DNA from: Bifidobacterium tibiigranuli
GTDB lineage: Bacteria > Actinomycetota > Actinomycetes > Actinomycetales > Bifidobacteriaceae
Length of the DNA: 64,000 nucleotides
Assembly: GCF_009371885.1 (NCBI RefSeq)
Contig: NZ_QLZA01000011.1
Coordinates: 56,867-120,866 of the forward strand
Reading direction: 5' to 3'
The translations under genes were made by a program, and so were the position numbers. The notes beneath the pieces were generated by a model. It did no database searches and was not told the origin of the DNA. It was given only the letters and a program-made list of their open reading frames with translations. Position 1 is the stretch's first letter. Every line of letters starts with the position of its first letter. This document shows, in pieces, positions 55,020-63,634 of the stretch.

Positions 55020-55195
55020 CGGAACATGACGGGGCAGGCAAAGCAGACAAAGCAGACAACACTGAGCAATTCAACACTTGGCGCTTCAATACTCAACCCT
55101 TCACCACAGAGCACTTCACCACCGAACGCCGCCCGCCTCACGACCTATCCCAAGGCCATACGCACTTCATATCTCACCAATCAGAAAGGATCACA

Positions 55196-57172
55196 ATGAC
55201 CAACGCCACCGGCGCTCCACCGGATTCAACAACTGCTGACGCGGTTAACGACACAGTTAACGACACGGCCAATAACGCAGTCAACGACGCAGTCAGCGAC
55301 ACCAGCAATATCGCCGCTGACGGCCAACAGCAAGCACAGGCACAATCCGAAACCGCTCCCGCCCCCACCCTCGAATTCACCAAGGAGGCGAAGCAGCAAG
55401 CCAAGCAAGAAACGCAGGAACGCAAGCGGCAGCTGAGCGACATGCTGCGCCCGGTACGCAGCGCGACGAATCTCGCAGTCGTATGCCAGGCCGTAGCCTC
55501 GTTCTGTACGATTCTGCCCTTCGTGGCAATCACGCAGATCGCGAACGCGCTTATCGCCGGACGTTCAGGATTCCTAGGGCACGGCGCTCCTGTCACGGAT
55601 GTGCACGGAGCCGTGTGGGCCGGCATCTGGCTGGCGCTCGTCGGACTCGCCGGACGCGCCGTGTTCTCAACGCTTGCGCTGGGCATCACGCATTTCGCGG
55701 ACGCACGGATGGGCACCTTCCTGCGCCGGCGCATCGTGAAAACGTTGAGCCACGCGCCGCTGGGATGGTTCACCAGCCACTCCTCAGGCGTGGTGCGCAA
55801 GGCGGCCATCGACGATATCGCTTCGATTCACTATCTCGTCGCGCACGCCTCCGTCGAAACCACGGGCGCGGCATGCACGCCGATTTTCGCGCTGATCTAT
55901 CTCTTCGCGCTCGACTGGCGGCTGGCGCTGCTAAGCATCATTCCGCTGCCAACCTACGCGCTTGCCTACGCCTATATGGCCAAGGATTGGGGCGCGATGC
56001 AGGTGAAGGTGAATGCCATGATTCAGCAGATCAGCGAGGCGGCCATCGAATTCGTCTCCGGCATCTCGGTCGTCAAAACCTTCGGGAAAACCGGTCAGGC
56101 GCATAAGAAATACCGTGATACCGCGCAACGCCTGAGCTCCGAATACACCGAATACTGCCGGCCGATGATCATGACCGACGCCATCGCATCCGTCTGCATC
56201 ATGACCCCGGTCATGCTCATGATCGGCCTTGCTGGCGGGTTCTGGATGATGGGACTGGGCTGGGTCAACGCGATTCAGGTCTTCGCGGCTTCCCTGGTGG
56301 CGGCGACGCTGCCCGCCGCGCTCATCACCGTGAGCTTCGGCATGCAGTCGCGCACCGAGGCCTCCGCCGCGGCCATGCGTATCCATGACCTGCTGGAAAC
56401 GCCGCAGCTGCCGGCTCCCAAGGTGCCGAAAGCGCCGGAGGGCAACGCCGTGGTCTTCGATCACATCGATTTCTCTTACACGCCGGGCAACCCCGTGCTG
56501 CACGACATTTCGCTGGAACTCCAGCCCGGCACGGTCACCGCGCTCGTCGGCCCGTCCGGCTCCGGCAAAAGCACGCTGGCGACGCTGCTGCCAAGGTTCT
56601 TCGACCCCGAGCGCGGCTGTGTACGCATCGGCGGCGTCGACGTGCGCGAGATCGAGCCGACCGAGCTGTATAAACACGTCGGCTTCGTGCTGCAGGACGT
56701 GCAGCTGGTGCACCTGAGCATATTGGATAATATTCGTCTCGGCCGCCCCGATGTCACGCTTAATCAGGTGCGCGAAGTCGCTAAGCTCGCGCAGATCGAC
56801 GAGCGCATCATGCAGCTGCCGCGCGGCTACGATTCGGTCGTCGGTGAGGATGCGATGCTCTCCGGCGGCGAAGCGCAGCGCGTGTCAATCGCTCGGGCGC
56901 TGCTCGCCGATCCGCCGATTCTGGTGCTGGACGAGGCAACGGCCTTCGCCGACCCTGAATCCGAGGCGGCCATCCAATTGGCACTGTCTCATTTGACTAC
57001 CGGCCGCACGCTGCTGGTCATCGCGCATCGCCTGGCGACCATCGCCGGCGCGGATCAGATCGTGGTGATGAAGGACGGTCGCATCGCCGAGCAGGGCACA
57101 CAAAGCGAATTGGTCGCCGCAGGCGGGCTGTATAGCTCGATGTGGCGCGAATATGAGGAGGCAGGGCGATGA
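55196..57172 (+). CDS. ABC half-transporter 1, YbtP/IrtA-like candidate
   Basis: A 658-residue permease-ATPase with exporter (type IV) fold. The first 85 residues are a low-complexity Asn/Asp/Thr/Gln-rich extension, then six helices, Walker A GPSGSGKST, signature LSGGEAQRVSIARA and Walker B LVLDEATAFADPESE. Pairs of such proteins behind an ECF module resemble siderophore or heme importers (YbtPQ, IrtAB) more than drug exporters, an inference from context. AAGGATC lies before the ATG. Its stop overlaps the partner gene start. Confidence 0.88.
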   Translation: MTNATGAPPDSTTADAVNDTVNDTANNAVNDAVSDTSNIAADGQQQAQAQSETAPAPTLEFTKEAKQQAKQETQERKRQLSDMLRPVRSATNLAVVCQAVASFCTILPFVAITQIANALIAGRSGFLGHGAPVTDVHGAVWAGIWLALVGLAGRAVFSTLALGITHFADARMGTFLRRRIVKTLSHAPLGWFTSHSSGVVRKAAIDDIASIHYLVAHASVETTGAACTPIFALIYLFALDWRLALLSIIPLPTYALAYAYMAKDWGAMQVKVNAMIQQISEAAIEFVSGISVVKTFGKTGQAHKKYRDTAQRLSSEYTEYCRPMIMTDAIASVCIMTPVMLMIGLAGGFWMMGLGWVNAIQVFAASLVAATLPAALITVSFGMQSRTEASAAAMRIHDLLETPQLPAPKVPKAPEGNAVVFDHIDFSYTPGNPVLHDISLELQPGTVTALVGPSGSGKSTLATLLPRFFDPERGCVRIGGVDVREIEPTELYKHVGFVLQDVQLVHLSILDNIRLGRPDVTLNQVREVAKLAQIDERIMQLPRGYDSVVGEDAMLSGGEAQRVSIARALLADPPILVLDEATAFADPESEAAIQLALSHLTTGRTLLVIAHRLATIAGADQIVVMKDGRIAEQGTQSELVAAGGLYSSMWREYEEAGR

Positions 57173-58899
57173 TCAGAGATTTGCTGACCATACTTGGCGA
57201 CAAATACAGCGGCATGTTCAAGCGCGCGCTGGTGTGGATGGTGGTGGCCGCAGCCGCCGAAGGCGCGATGATCGTGTCGGTGCTGCCCGTGTTCAAATCG
57301 CTGTTCGACGGCACGCTGATCTGGCGGGCGTTCATCCTGCCGCTGGTGCTGACGGTTGTTGCGGCGCTGGTGCATGTGCAGCAGGCCGCGCAGTCGTACC
57401 GCGTCTCCGGAGCGGTGATGAGCGTGGAGCATGAGCGGATAGGCGACAAGCTCGTGCGCCTGCCGCTCGGCTGGTTCCATCCCGACACCGTCGGCCAGGT
57501 CTCGCAGATGATCACGAAGGGCACGATGTTCGTGTCCACGGCGGCCGCGCATCTGGTCAATCCGCTGATTCACGGTATCGTGACGCCTGCGATCATCGCG
57601 ATAGGCGTGCTGTTCTTCGACTGGCGCATGGGTCTGGTGATGATTGTTTTCGCCCCGCTGCTCTGGCTCGCATCGAAGGCTTCCGCGTCGCTTATCGGCA
57701 AGGCCGACGACATCCTGCACGTCGAAAGCGTCAAGGTCGACAACCGGCTTATCGAATTCGCCCAGGCCCAGCGCGTGCTGCGTGCTTTCGGCCGTGGCGA
57801 GGAAGGCTATGCCCCGCTTGAGGACGCGATGAGCGACGAGTTGCAGGCGCACCGCAAGAATCTGTGGATCAGTCTGGCGGGCCTTGCGATATTCGGCATC
57901 GTCACCCAGCTTGCCTTCACCGCGCTGATTGTGGCCGGCGGCCTGTTTGCGCTGAACGGCATGAGCAATGCGGCGCTGATGTGCGCCATACTTGCGCTGA
58001 CGGCACGGTTTATTCAGCCGCTTATGGAGGTCGGCGACTACGCCGGCGCCATCCGCATGGCGCGTAACGAGCTGGATCGCATGGCTGATGTACTCAACGC
58101 CAAGGAGCTGCCCGAACCTGCGCAGCCTGCGGCGTTCGACCAGTCGCATGCCAACGAAGTCGAGCTGCGCGACGTGAGCTTCACCTACCCCGGCACCGAC
58201 CATCAGATACTCGATGATGTTTCGCTGCGCCTCGAACCCGGCACGCTGACCGCGCTGGTCGGCCCGAGCGGGTCGGGCAAAACCACCGTCACGCGGCTTA
58301 TTGCGCGGTTCTTCGAGGTGGACGATGGCGCGGTGCTCGTCGGTGGCACGGATGTGCGCGAGCAGACGACCGAGCAGCTTATGAGCCAGCTTTCGCTCGT
58401 TTTCCAAGACGTGTATCTCTTCGATGACACCCTGTACGAGAACGTGCGGCTCGGCCGGCCTTCCGCCTCGCGCGGCGAAGTGCTTGCCGCCGCCGAGATG
58501 GCCGGCGTCTCGCAGATGCTCGACTACCTGCCTGACGGCTGGGAGACGCGGGTCGGCGAAGGCGGCACCGCGCTGTCCGGCGGCGAGCGCCAGCGCGTCT
58601 CGATCGCCCGCGCGCTGCTCAAGAACGCGCCGATCGTGCTGCTTGACGAGGCCACCTCGGCCATTGACCCGGAGAACGAAGCGCATCTCAAGCGCTCCTT
58701 CGCCCAGCTGTCGCGCAACTCGACCGTGCTGGTCATCGCCCACAAGCTCAGCACCATCGCCGACGCCGACCAGATACTCGTGCTCGACGGCGGTCACATC
58801 GTCGAACGTGGCGAGCACGCCGAGCTGCTGGCAAACGGCGGCCTCTACGCCTCGTTCTGGCATGAGCGCGAGCAGGCCCAAGGCTGGCGGCTGGCGTAG
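57169..58899 (+). CDS. ABC half-transporter 2, partner of 55196-57172
   Basis: A 576-residue permease-ATPase, same plan as its partner but without the N-terminal extension: six helices, Walker A GPSGSGKTT, signature LSGGERQRVSIARA and Walker B VLLDEATSAIDPENE. The ATG overlaps the previous stop codon, so a heterodimer is expected. Last gene of the ECF-ABC operon, closed by the hairpin at 58943-58982. Confidence 0.9.
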   Translation: MIRDLLTILGDKYSGMFKRALVWMVVAAAAEGAMIVSVLPVFKSLFDGTLIWRAFILPLVLTVVAALVHVQQAAQSYRVSGAVMSVEHERIGDKLVRLPLGWFHPDTVGQVSQMITKGTMFVSTAAAHLVNPLIHGIVTPAIIAIGVLFFDWRMGLVMIVFAPLLWLASKASASLIGKADDILHVESVKVDNRLIEFAQAQRVLRAFGRGEEGYAPLEDAMSDELQAHRKNLWISLAGLAIFGIVTQLAFTALIVAGGLFALNGMSNAALMCAILALTARFIQPLMEVGDYAGAIRMARNELDRMADVLNAKELPEPAQPAAFDQSHANEVELRDVSFTYPGTDHQILDDVSLRLEPGTLTALVGPSGSGKTTVTRLIARFFEVDDGAVLVGGTDVREQTTEQLMSQLSLVFQDVYLFDDTLYENVRLGRPSASRGEVLAAAEMAGVSQMLDYLPDGWETRVGEGGTALSGGERQRVSIARALLKNAPIVLLDEATSAIDPENEAHLKRSFAQLSRNSTVLVIAHKLSTIADADQILVLDGGHIVERGEHAELLANGGLYASFWHEREQAQGWRLA

Positions 58900-58942
58900 G
58901 GCTGCTGGCTGGCTGAGCCAGAGCGGCTGACCGAGCTCATGC

Positions 58943-58982
58943 AAATGGGGGCTGTGCGATTCCAATCGCGCAGCCCCCATTT
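58943..58982 (+). terminator. Terminator of the ECF-ABC operon
   Basis: Two 19-bp arms, AAATGGGGGCTGTGCGATT and its complement with one G-U pair, with a 2-bp centre, 43 bp after the last stop. The run after the stem (TTTGTTTACG) is weakly T-rich. Confidence 0.6.
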
Positions 58983-58998
58983 GTTTACGTGCTATAAA

Positions 58999-59172
58999 GC
59001 GTCACAACTCCCGCATCACAACCAAGGATGTGCGGGATTCGTGACGTATCTCGGCATCCAAACGATGCAATTCCTGCACTAATCTGACCTTTGTGCGGGC
59101 GTTGTGATGATTAACCGCGCTGAGACGTCACAACGCCCGCACAAGCCTCGTGATGATGCGGGAATTGTGATG
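58999..59172. repeat. Five alternating copies of CRTCACAAYNCCCGCA
   Basis: The motif occurs at 58999-59019 (plus), 59028-59045 (minus, imperfect), 59092-59109 (minus), 59126-59143 (plus) and 59152-59172 (minus). Copies 1/2 and 3/4 form inverted pairs and 1/5 enclose the set. No ORF is present. Another palindrome family in an intergenic gap. Confidence 0.7.
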
Positions 59173-59234
59173 TTTGCGTCCTAATCATTGCCGCCCGCGG
59201 CAGTCCCACCTGGTCAGTGTTCCCAGCCATTTGC

Positions 59235-59345
59235 GTCGCCTTTTGTACGCTAACTCGACCCTGCCGTGCAGAATGCAACGTTTTGGGGGGGTCAATATCG
59301 TTGCCTTTTGTACGTTAACCACGCGATAGCGTACAAAAGGCAACG
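59235..59345. repeat. TTGCCTTTTGTACG repeat with 16-bp palindrome
   Basis: CGTTGCCTTTTGTACG (59299-59314) and its exact complement (59330-59345) form a hairpin with a 15-bp loop. A direct copy (GTCGCCTTTTGTACGCTAAC) lies at 59235-59254, and GCAACGTTTTGG near 59277 echoes the end of the hairpin. It lies just past the stop of yaaA (minus strand) and may terminate it. Confidence 0.65.
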
Positions 59346-59365
59346 CTTTGGCGATTCAAACCGAC

Positions 59366-60115
59366 TTATTCGAGCATCAGCGTGATGTGGCGGCGAAGCC
59401 CGTCTTGCGTGACTTCGACGCGACCCGAAGCTCCGGCGACCCGCGCCACATCGAGAGGCGTTGCATTGCCCGGCACCGCCCCTTGCGCATGCTCGGCGTC
59501 GAGCAGCGTGCGGGTCAGCAGTCCGCGATAATGCTTGGCCGCATGCGTGATCACCTTGCCGCGCGAATCGACAACTCGCAGGTCCCACCAGTCCCCGCTC
59601 GGCGTCGTGACTTGGTATGCGCCGGAACGCATATCGACCGTGGTCTGCGCCATATTCGTCTCAGCCGCACCCGCCGTCTCGTCAAACCCTGACTGCGCCA
59701 ATTGCCGTCGCCAGAACGTCTTGAGGCTGCCAATCCCCGGCAGCGAAACGTTCATCGAGAGTCGATATGTCGGGATGAGGTCCTCGCCAGTCGTGACGCC
59801 GAACAATCCTGAGAAAATACGCACATCGTCGCCGCTGCGCAGTTGCGCTGCCTCATACAGCACGCCGGTGTACACCCCGCGAGCCGGAGCGCATGGCGCA
59901 GCCAGGATATCGCGCTGGGCCACGACTTCGGGCATAATCCGCTTGCCCACGCCCAGAATCTCGCCCGCATCGTCCCGCTTCGACACGGCAATCAGCGCTT
60001 CAAGCACCCGCCGCCGAGCAGCCGTGAGCTCCGGATATGACAAACCTTCAAAATCAAGAACTGGCCCGTCGGCAGGGGCCGTTTTGCCTTCGGAAGGCGG
60101 CAGCAGAATACGCAC
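59366..60115 (-). CDS. yaaA: YaaA family peroxide stress protein
   Basis: A 249-residue UPF0246/YaaA protein. It begins MRILLPPSEGKTAP, the family hallmark, with YTGVLYEAAQL, FSGLFGVTTGEDLIPTYRLS and WWDLRV in the middle. The E. coli protein lowers free iron under peroxide stress and binds DNA. It starts with GTG at 60115; no better start is seen. Upstream of it lies a tandem repeat region. Confidence 0.88.
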   Translation of the reverse strand: MRILLPPSEGKTAPADGPVLDFEGLSYPELTAARRRVLEALIAVSKRDDAGEILGVGKRIMPEVVAQRDILAAPCAPARGVYTGVLYEAAQLRSGDDVRIFSGLFGVTTGEDLIPTYRLSMNVSLPGIGSLKTFWRRQLAQSGFDETAGAAETNMAQTTVDMRSGAYQVTTPSGDWWDLRVVDSRGKVITHAAKHYRGLLTRTLLDAEHAQGAVPGNATPLDVARVAGASGRVEVTQDGLRRHITLMLE

Positions 60116-60180
60116 CCCGCCATTCTAGCGACATGCCAACCTACCGCCACGTCACAGCCCAAACCCAGCGGCCGATTCAC

Positions 60181-60335
60181 GCCAACAGCCCGTGCAACTG
60201 GATAGAATAAGCCACTGACAGCAATTCAGCGTACGTTTCGCGCCAACTGTCCACCCAACTGGCGGGAAAAGGCCACTGACCGTCACTCAACGGTCGTTCA
60301 CCGCCAGCAGCCCACCTAACTGGCGCGAATGCGCC
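60181..60335. repeat. 61-bp degenerate tandem repeat
   Basis: Units start at 60181, 60242 and 60303 with GCCA(A/G)C(A/T)G(C/T)CC and a shared AACTGG further on; CCACTGAC recurs in the first two units. The third unit is partial. It lies between yaaA and the sortase gene, with no ORF. The fixed period suggests duplication by slippage; function unknown. Confidence 0.6.
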
Positions 60336-60367
60336 GCCGCACCACAAGCCGCCGCACACCAATGCCG

Positions 60368-61312
60368 CTACTGGCGAAACACCCTGGTGCTGTGACGACC
60401 GGCAGCCGGCGAGCTGCGCAGCCATCGCACTATAGCGGTTGCCGCCACGCCCAGCGCCACGAGACTGCCCATAGCTGTCCACAGCAGTGTCAAGTCCTTG
60501 GGCGCGTCGTCAAGAGGAGGCGCCTGGCCGGGGATCGCGGCCCGCTCGCCGGAGACCAGCAGCCGCATGGTGTTGACGCCATACGGGGTGCAGGTCATCA
60601 GCGTGACGCGGTCCTCACCCGGCACAATCTTGAGATCGCCCTTCGCATTGTCTGGGCTGACGACGGTGATTTGGTCGACTTTGTACGCCAATGTGGTGCC
60701 CAGCACTTTGATGTAGAACACGTCGCCCTTGTGCATCTCATCCAGCCGGGTGAACAGCAGCGCGTTGGGCAGGCCGCGATGCCCAGTGAGCACAGCGTGC
60801 GTGGAAGCGCCTCCCACCGGCAGCGATGTGCCGTAGAGATGCCCGGCCCCCTGAGCCAGTACGGCGTCCGATGTGCCGTGGTAGATGGGCAGATCGACGG
60901 AGATCTTCGGGATGACAACCGACCCCATGATGCCGCCGCCGGTGTCAAGCAGCCGCTGGTAGGTCTTATTCGTTTCGGATTGCGATTTTGCTTTGCCGCC
61001 ACTGCCTGTGAAGGGGTCAGGTGCCTCGCCCAGCACATTCTGGGGTTTCGCGGCGAGCTGCGCATTGTAACGCTGCGCCGCGTCGTACTCGTCGGCCACC
61101 TTGCCTTGCGGCCAGAGCGCCACCTGGGATGTCGCATCGTGCGCCGCATGGGTCTGCCGCCATTGGGAGACCGCCTGCATGGTGAAGGGAAGCAGCAGCG
61201 CCACCAGCGAGCCGATAAGCAGCAGAGCGGCAACGATATACCACGCCTTGGCCTTCGCCGCTGAGGATTCGGGCGAGATATGCCGCAGCGGGCGCGACTT
61301 CTTGTCCGGCAT
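60368..61312 (-). CDS. Class C (pilus) sortase
   Basis: A 314-residue membrane-anchored transpeptidase that polymerises pilins and sits last in the pilus locus. Helices at residues about 23-45 and 283-303 anchor both ends. The lid motif DPF (99-101) is typical of class C. Catalytic residues: H178 in LTGHRG, C241 in TLMTCTPYG and R250 in NTMRLLVSGER. It acts on LPLTG-type signals of the two pilins encoded upstream (minus strand). A stretch of 404 bp without a gene (61313-61716) separates it from the backbone pilin; it holds an ACCCGAT/ATCGGGT inverted pair around 61510-61560. Confidence 0.92.
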   Translation of the reverse strand: MPDKKSRPLRHISPESSAAKAKAWYIVAALLLIGSLVALLLPFTMQAVSQWRQTHAAHDATSQVALWPQGKVADEYDAAQRYNAQLAAKPQNVLGEAPDPFTGSGGKAKSQSETNKTYQRLLDTGGGIMGSVVIPKISVDLPIYHGTSDAVLAQGAGHLYGTSLPVGGASTHAVLTGHRGLPNALLFTRLDEMHKGDVFYIKVLGTTLAYKVDQITVVSPDNAKGDLKIVPGEDRVTLMTCTPYGVNTMRLLVSGERAAIPGQAPPLDDAPKDLTLLWTAMGSLVALGVAATAIVRWLRSSPAAGRHSTRVFRQ

Positions 61313-61716
61313 CTGCCCTCGCCTTTCCTGATTAAGACCTGATTAAAACTTGATTACGCTGGGAGCCTACCCAAGTGGGGAGCCTACCCAGAGGAACCCA
61401 CCCAAGTTGCAAACTACCTCGGTCGGAAACCATTCAGACCGGAACTCAGACCGGAATTCCCATAAGTTCCAGCCACATATATAACAATCGTATACAACGA
61501 TATATGAGAAACCCGATGCGCTCCCCTGCGGATGAAATCCTAGGAGGAACACATCGGGTCATTCATGGAATCAGCCCAGCTGCACGGTTTGCCGCGCATG
61601 CGCCGATTTCAATGCGCCGATTCCGCGAGCCACAAGCGGCCAGCGCCTACCAGTCGCCTCAACGACGGCTGGCAGACAGCCAACCCGCGCTCATGACTGC
61701 CAATCAGCAATCAGCC

Positions 61717-63393
61717 TCAGCGTACCGAAGCGCTGCGAGCCTTGCGCAGCACCACGAAGCCAGCGCCACCGAGCACCACAGCGAGGCTGAGGAACAGGAT
61801 GATGCCCGCGCCACCGGTAAGCGGCAGCTGGGTGAGCGAAGACACGTTGTTGACGATGTACGTGCTCGTCGCGTCCTCATGGCTTACCAGACCCCACTGG
61901 TCACCTGTGAAACCATAGTCAGGAGTCTGCACCGTTGTGTCATCGACAGTACCCCTGCCCGTGATGGTGACGGTGAAGCTCGGCAGCACCGTGCCCTGGT
62001 AGCCAGCCGGAGCCTGGGTCTCAGTAACCGTGTAGGTTCCCGCGTTCAGGCCGCCGACGGTGATGTAGCCGTCAGCACCCGTGGTCAGCGTCGCGCTGCC
62101 GTTGGCGGGATCGAGAACGTATCCGGTGGGGACCGTGGAGAACTTGAGCGGATCGGAGCCGCCCTGAGCCGTGATGTTGAATTCAGCGCCAGCCAGCGGA
62201 GCGCCGGTGACCTTATCCTGCTTGAGAACCTTGAAGCCATAGCTGAAGAGGTGCTTGATCCACGGCGGAGTTGTGCCGTGCCTTCCATGTCCGTTTTCGC
62301 CGGGCTGGTTGGAGTACGTCAGGCTCGCCTTGTTGTTCAGGATGCTGTTGATGCCGTCGGTCAGCGGAAGATCCTTGTTGACCGTCGAGTGGTAATCAAC
62401 CGTGATGCCCTGGCCCACGAGCGCGGGATTGGCCGTCACGTACTGCGACAGGTCGATGCTGAGCGACGTCGAGCCGTCCTCGTTGACCGTGGAGGTGATC
62501 GTGTAATCGGAAGGCTGCAGCGTGGTGCTGCCGACCTTCACCGTGACCTGCGAGTCGCCCGCATAAGTCAGACCCTTGGAAAGAGTGTCGTTGATTGTAT
62601 AGGTGTAAGAAGGATTGCCGTTCTCATCAACGTAACCGGTCGTGTTCGGCACCGTGCCGGTGATTCGCCAGTGCACATCGTCACCAACACCGACATATGG
62701 CGGGTTGGGGCTGATGAGCTCCTTCGTGATGCTCGGCTTCTCGTTCTTCACATTGATCACGCCCAGCGTTTGACTGGCGAGGTCTTTGCCGTCGATCTTC
62801 GTGCCGACCAGCATCGGAATGGACTGGCTGTAGTCGTTTTCCGACAGGGGGAGGGTCGTGTCGACGATCACATAGACGCCGTCAGGGCTCAGGCTGCTGA
62901 ACGCCGCAGTGCCGTTGGCACCGGGCACGTTGTTCGCCGCGACGCCCTTGGCTGCCGTCAGGGCAGTCTGGAAAGCGCTGCTGCTGGCAAGCGTGGTCAC
63001 GAAATTGCGCAGGTTGCCGGTGTAGGGAGACGTAGCGCTGTCAAGGAAGTTGGTATCCTTCACCACGGATTCGAGCGGGTTGGACGCATCCACTGTGAGC
63101 TTGGAGTCGGCCGACGTCGCCGCGCTCGCGATGGCGCTGCTCAGGTCGCTCTGCGTGGTCACATTGATGCCGTTGTAGTTGCCATTGGCGTCGGTGGTGA
63201 TGCCAGTGGTGTCGTACGCACCGAGCAGAACCGCCGTGAACGTGTGGCCATTCACTGCTGCGGGATCGCTCGCGTTGATGGTCAGCGGAGCCGTGGCTGC
63301 TGAAGCCGACGTTGCGGTTACTGCGCCAAGCCCGACAAGCGCGGCGAGGGACGCAGCTGCGGCAATGAGTTTCTTCACTGCATGCTGTTTCAT
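61717..63393 (-). CDS. Backbone pilin, LPXTG type
   Basis: A 558-residue secreted fimbrial subunit. A signal peptide (basic MKQHAVKKLI, hydrophobic core, cut after about residue 33) is followed by an isopeptide-type Ig pilin core. INVKNEKPS may contain the pilin-motif lysine. A C-terminal Cna-B domain has the E-box YTVTETQAPAGY. LPLTGGAG (about residue 523), a membrane helix and a basic tail (RKARSASVR) form the sorting signal. AAGGAAAC lies before the ATG; a longer frame to 63456 has none. The sortase C encoded downstream would join the subunits. Confidence 0.9.
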   Translation of the reverse strand: MKQHAVKKLIAAAASLAALVGLGAVTATSASAATAPLTINASDPAAVNGHTFTAVLLGAYDTTGITTDANGNYNGINVTTQSDLSSAIASAATSADSKLTVDASNPLESVVKDTNFLDSATSPYTGNLRNFVTTLASSSAFQTALTAAKGVAANNVPGANGTAAFSSLSPDGVYVIVDTTLPLSENDYSQSIPMLVGTKIDGKDLASQTLGVINVKNEKPSITKELISPNPPYVGVGDDVHWRITGTVPNTTGYVDENGNPSYTYTINDTLSKGLTYAGDSQVTVKVGSTTLQPSDYTITSTVNEDGSTSLSIDLSQYVTANPALVGQGITVDYHSTVNKDLPLTDGINSILNNKASLTYSNQPGENGHGRHGTTPPWIKHLFSYGFKVLKQDKVTGAPLAGAEFNITAQGGSDPLKFSTVPTGYVLDPANGSATLTTGADGYITVGGLNAGTYTVTETQAPAGYQGTVLPSFTVTITGRGTVDDTTVQTPDYGFTGDQWGLVSHEDATSTYIVNNVSSLTQLPLTGGAGIILFLSLAVVLGGAGFVVLRKARSASVR

Positions 63394-63634
63394 TGTTTCC
63401 TTACTTTCCCCTTCACGGATATGCCGCCGATTGTGACCGCATCCAATGAAAGACAATTTGAAATATTGAAATGTTTAAATTTTTAGTTGATAGCCGTTAC
63501 CGGCCGTTATTCACGTGGCCGATATGGACGATGTAACCGATATGCCCGATACCGGCAATACGTACGATTGCAAAGTTGTGGCTAAGGCGAGGCGCGGATG
63601 ACGCCAGCGCCTTTGCGATATTGATTCGCTCCCA

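Noticed and set aside
57055..58980. 641-codon frame opposite the second ABC half-transporter
   Set aside because: The plus strand has all ABC motifs; the antisense frame has none.
58999..59345. CRISPR array
   Set aside because: The motifs alternate in orientation, spacing is irregular and no cas genes are present.
61375..63303. 642-codon frame opposite the backbone pilin
   Set aside because: The minus strand encodes signal peptide, Cna-B domain and LPXTG signal; the plus frame has no domain.
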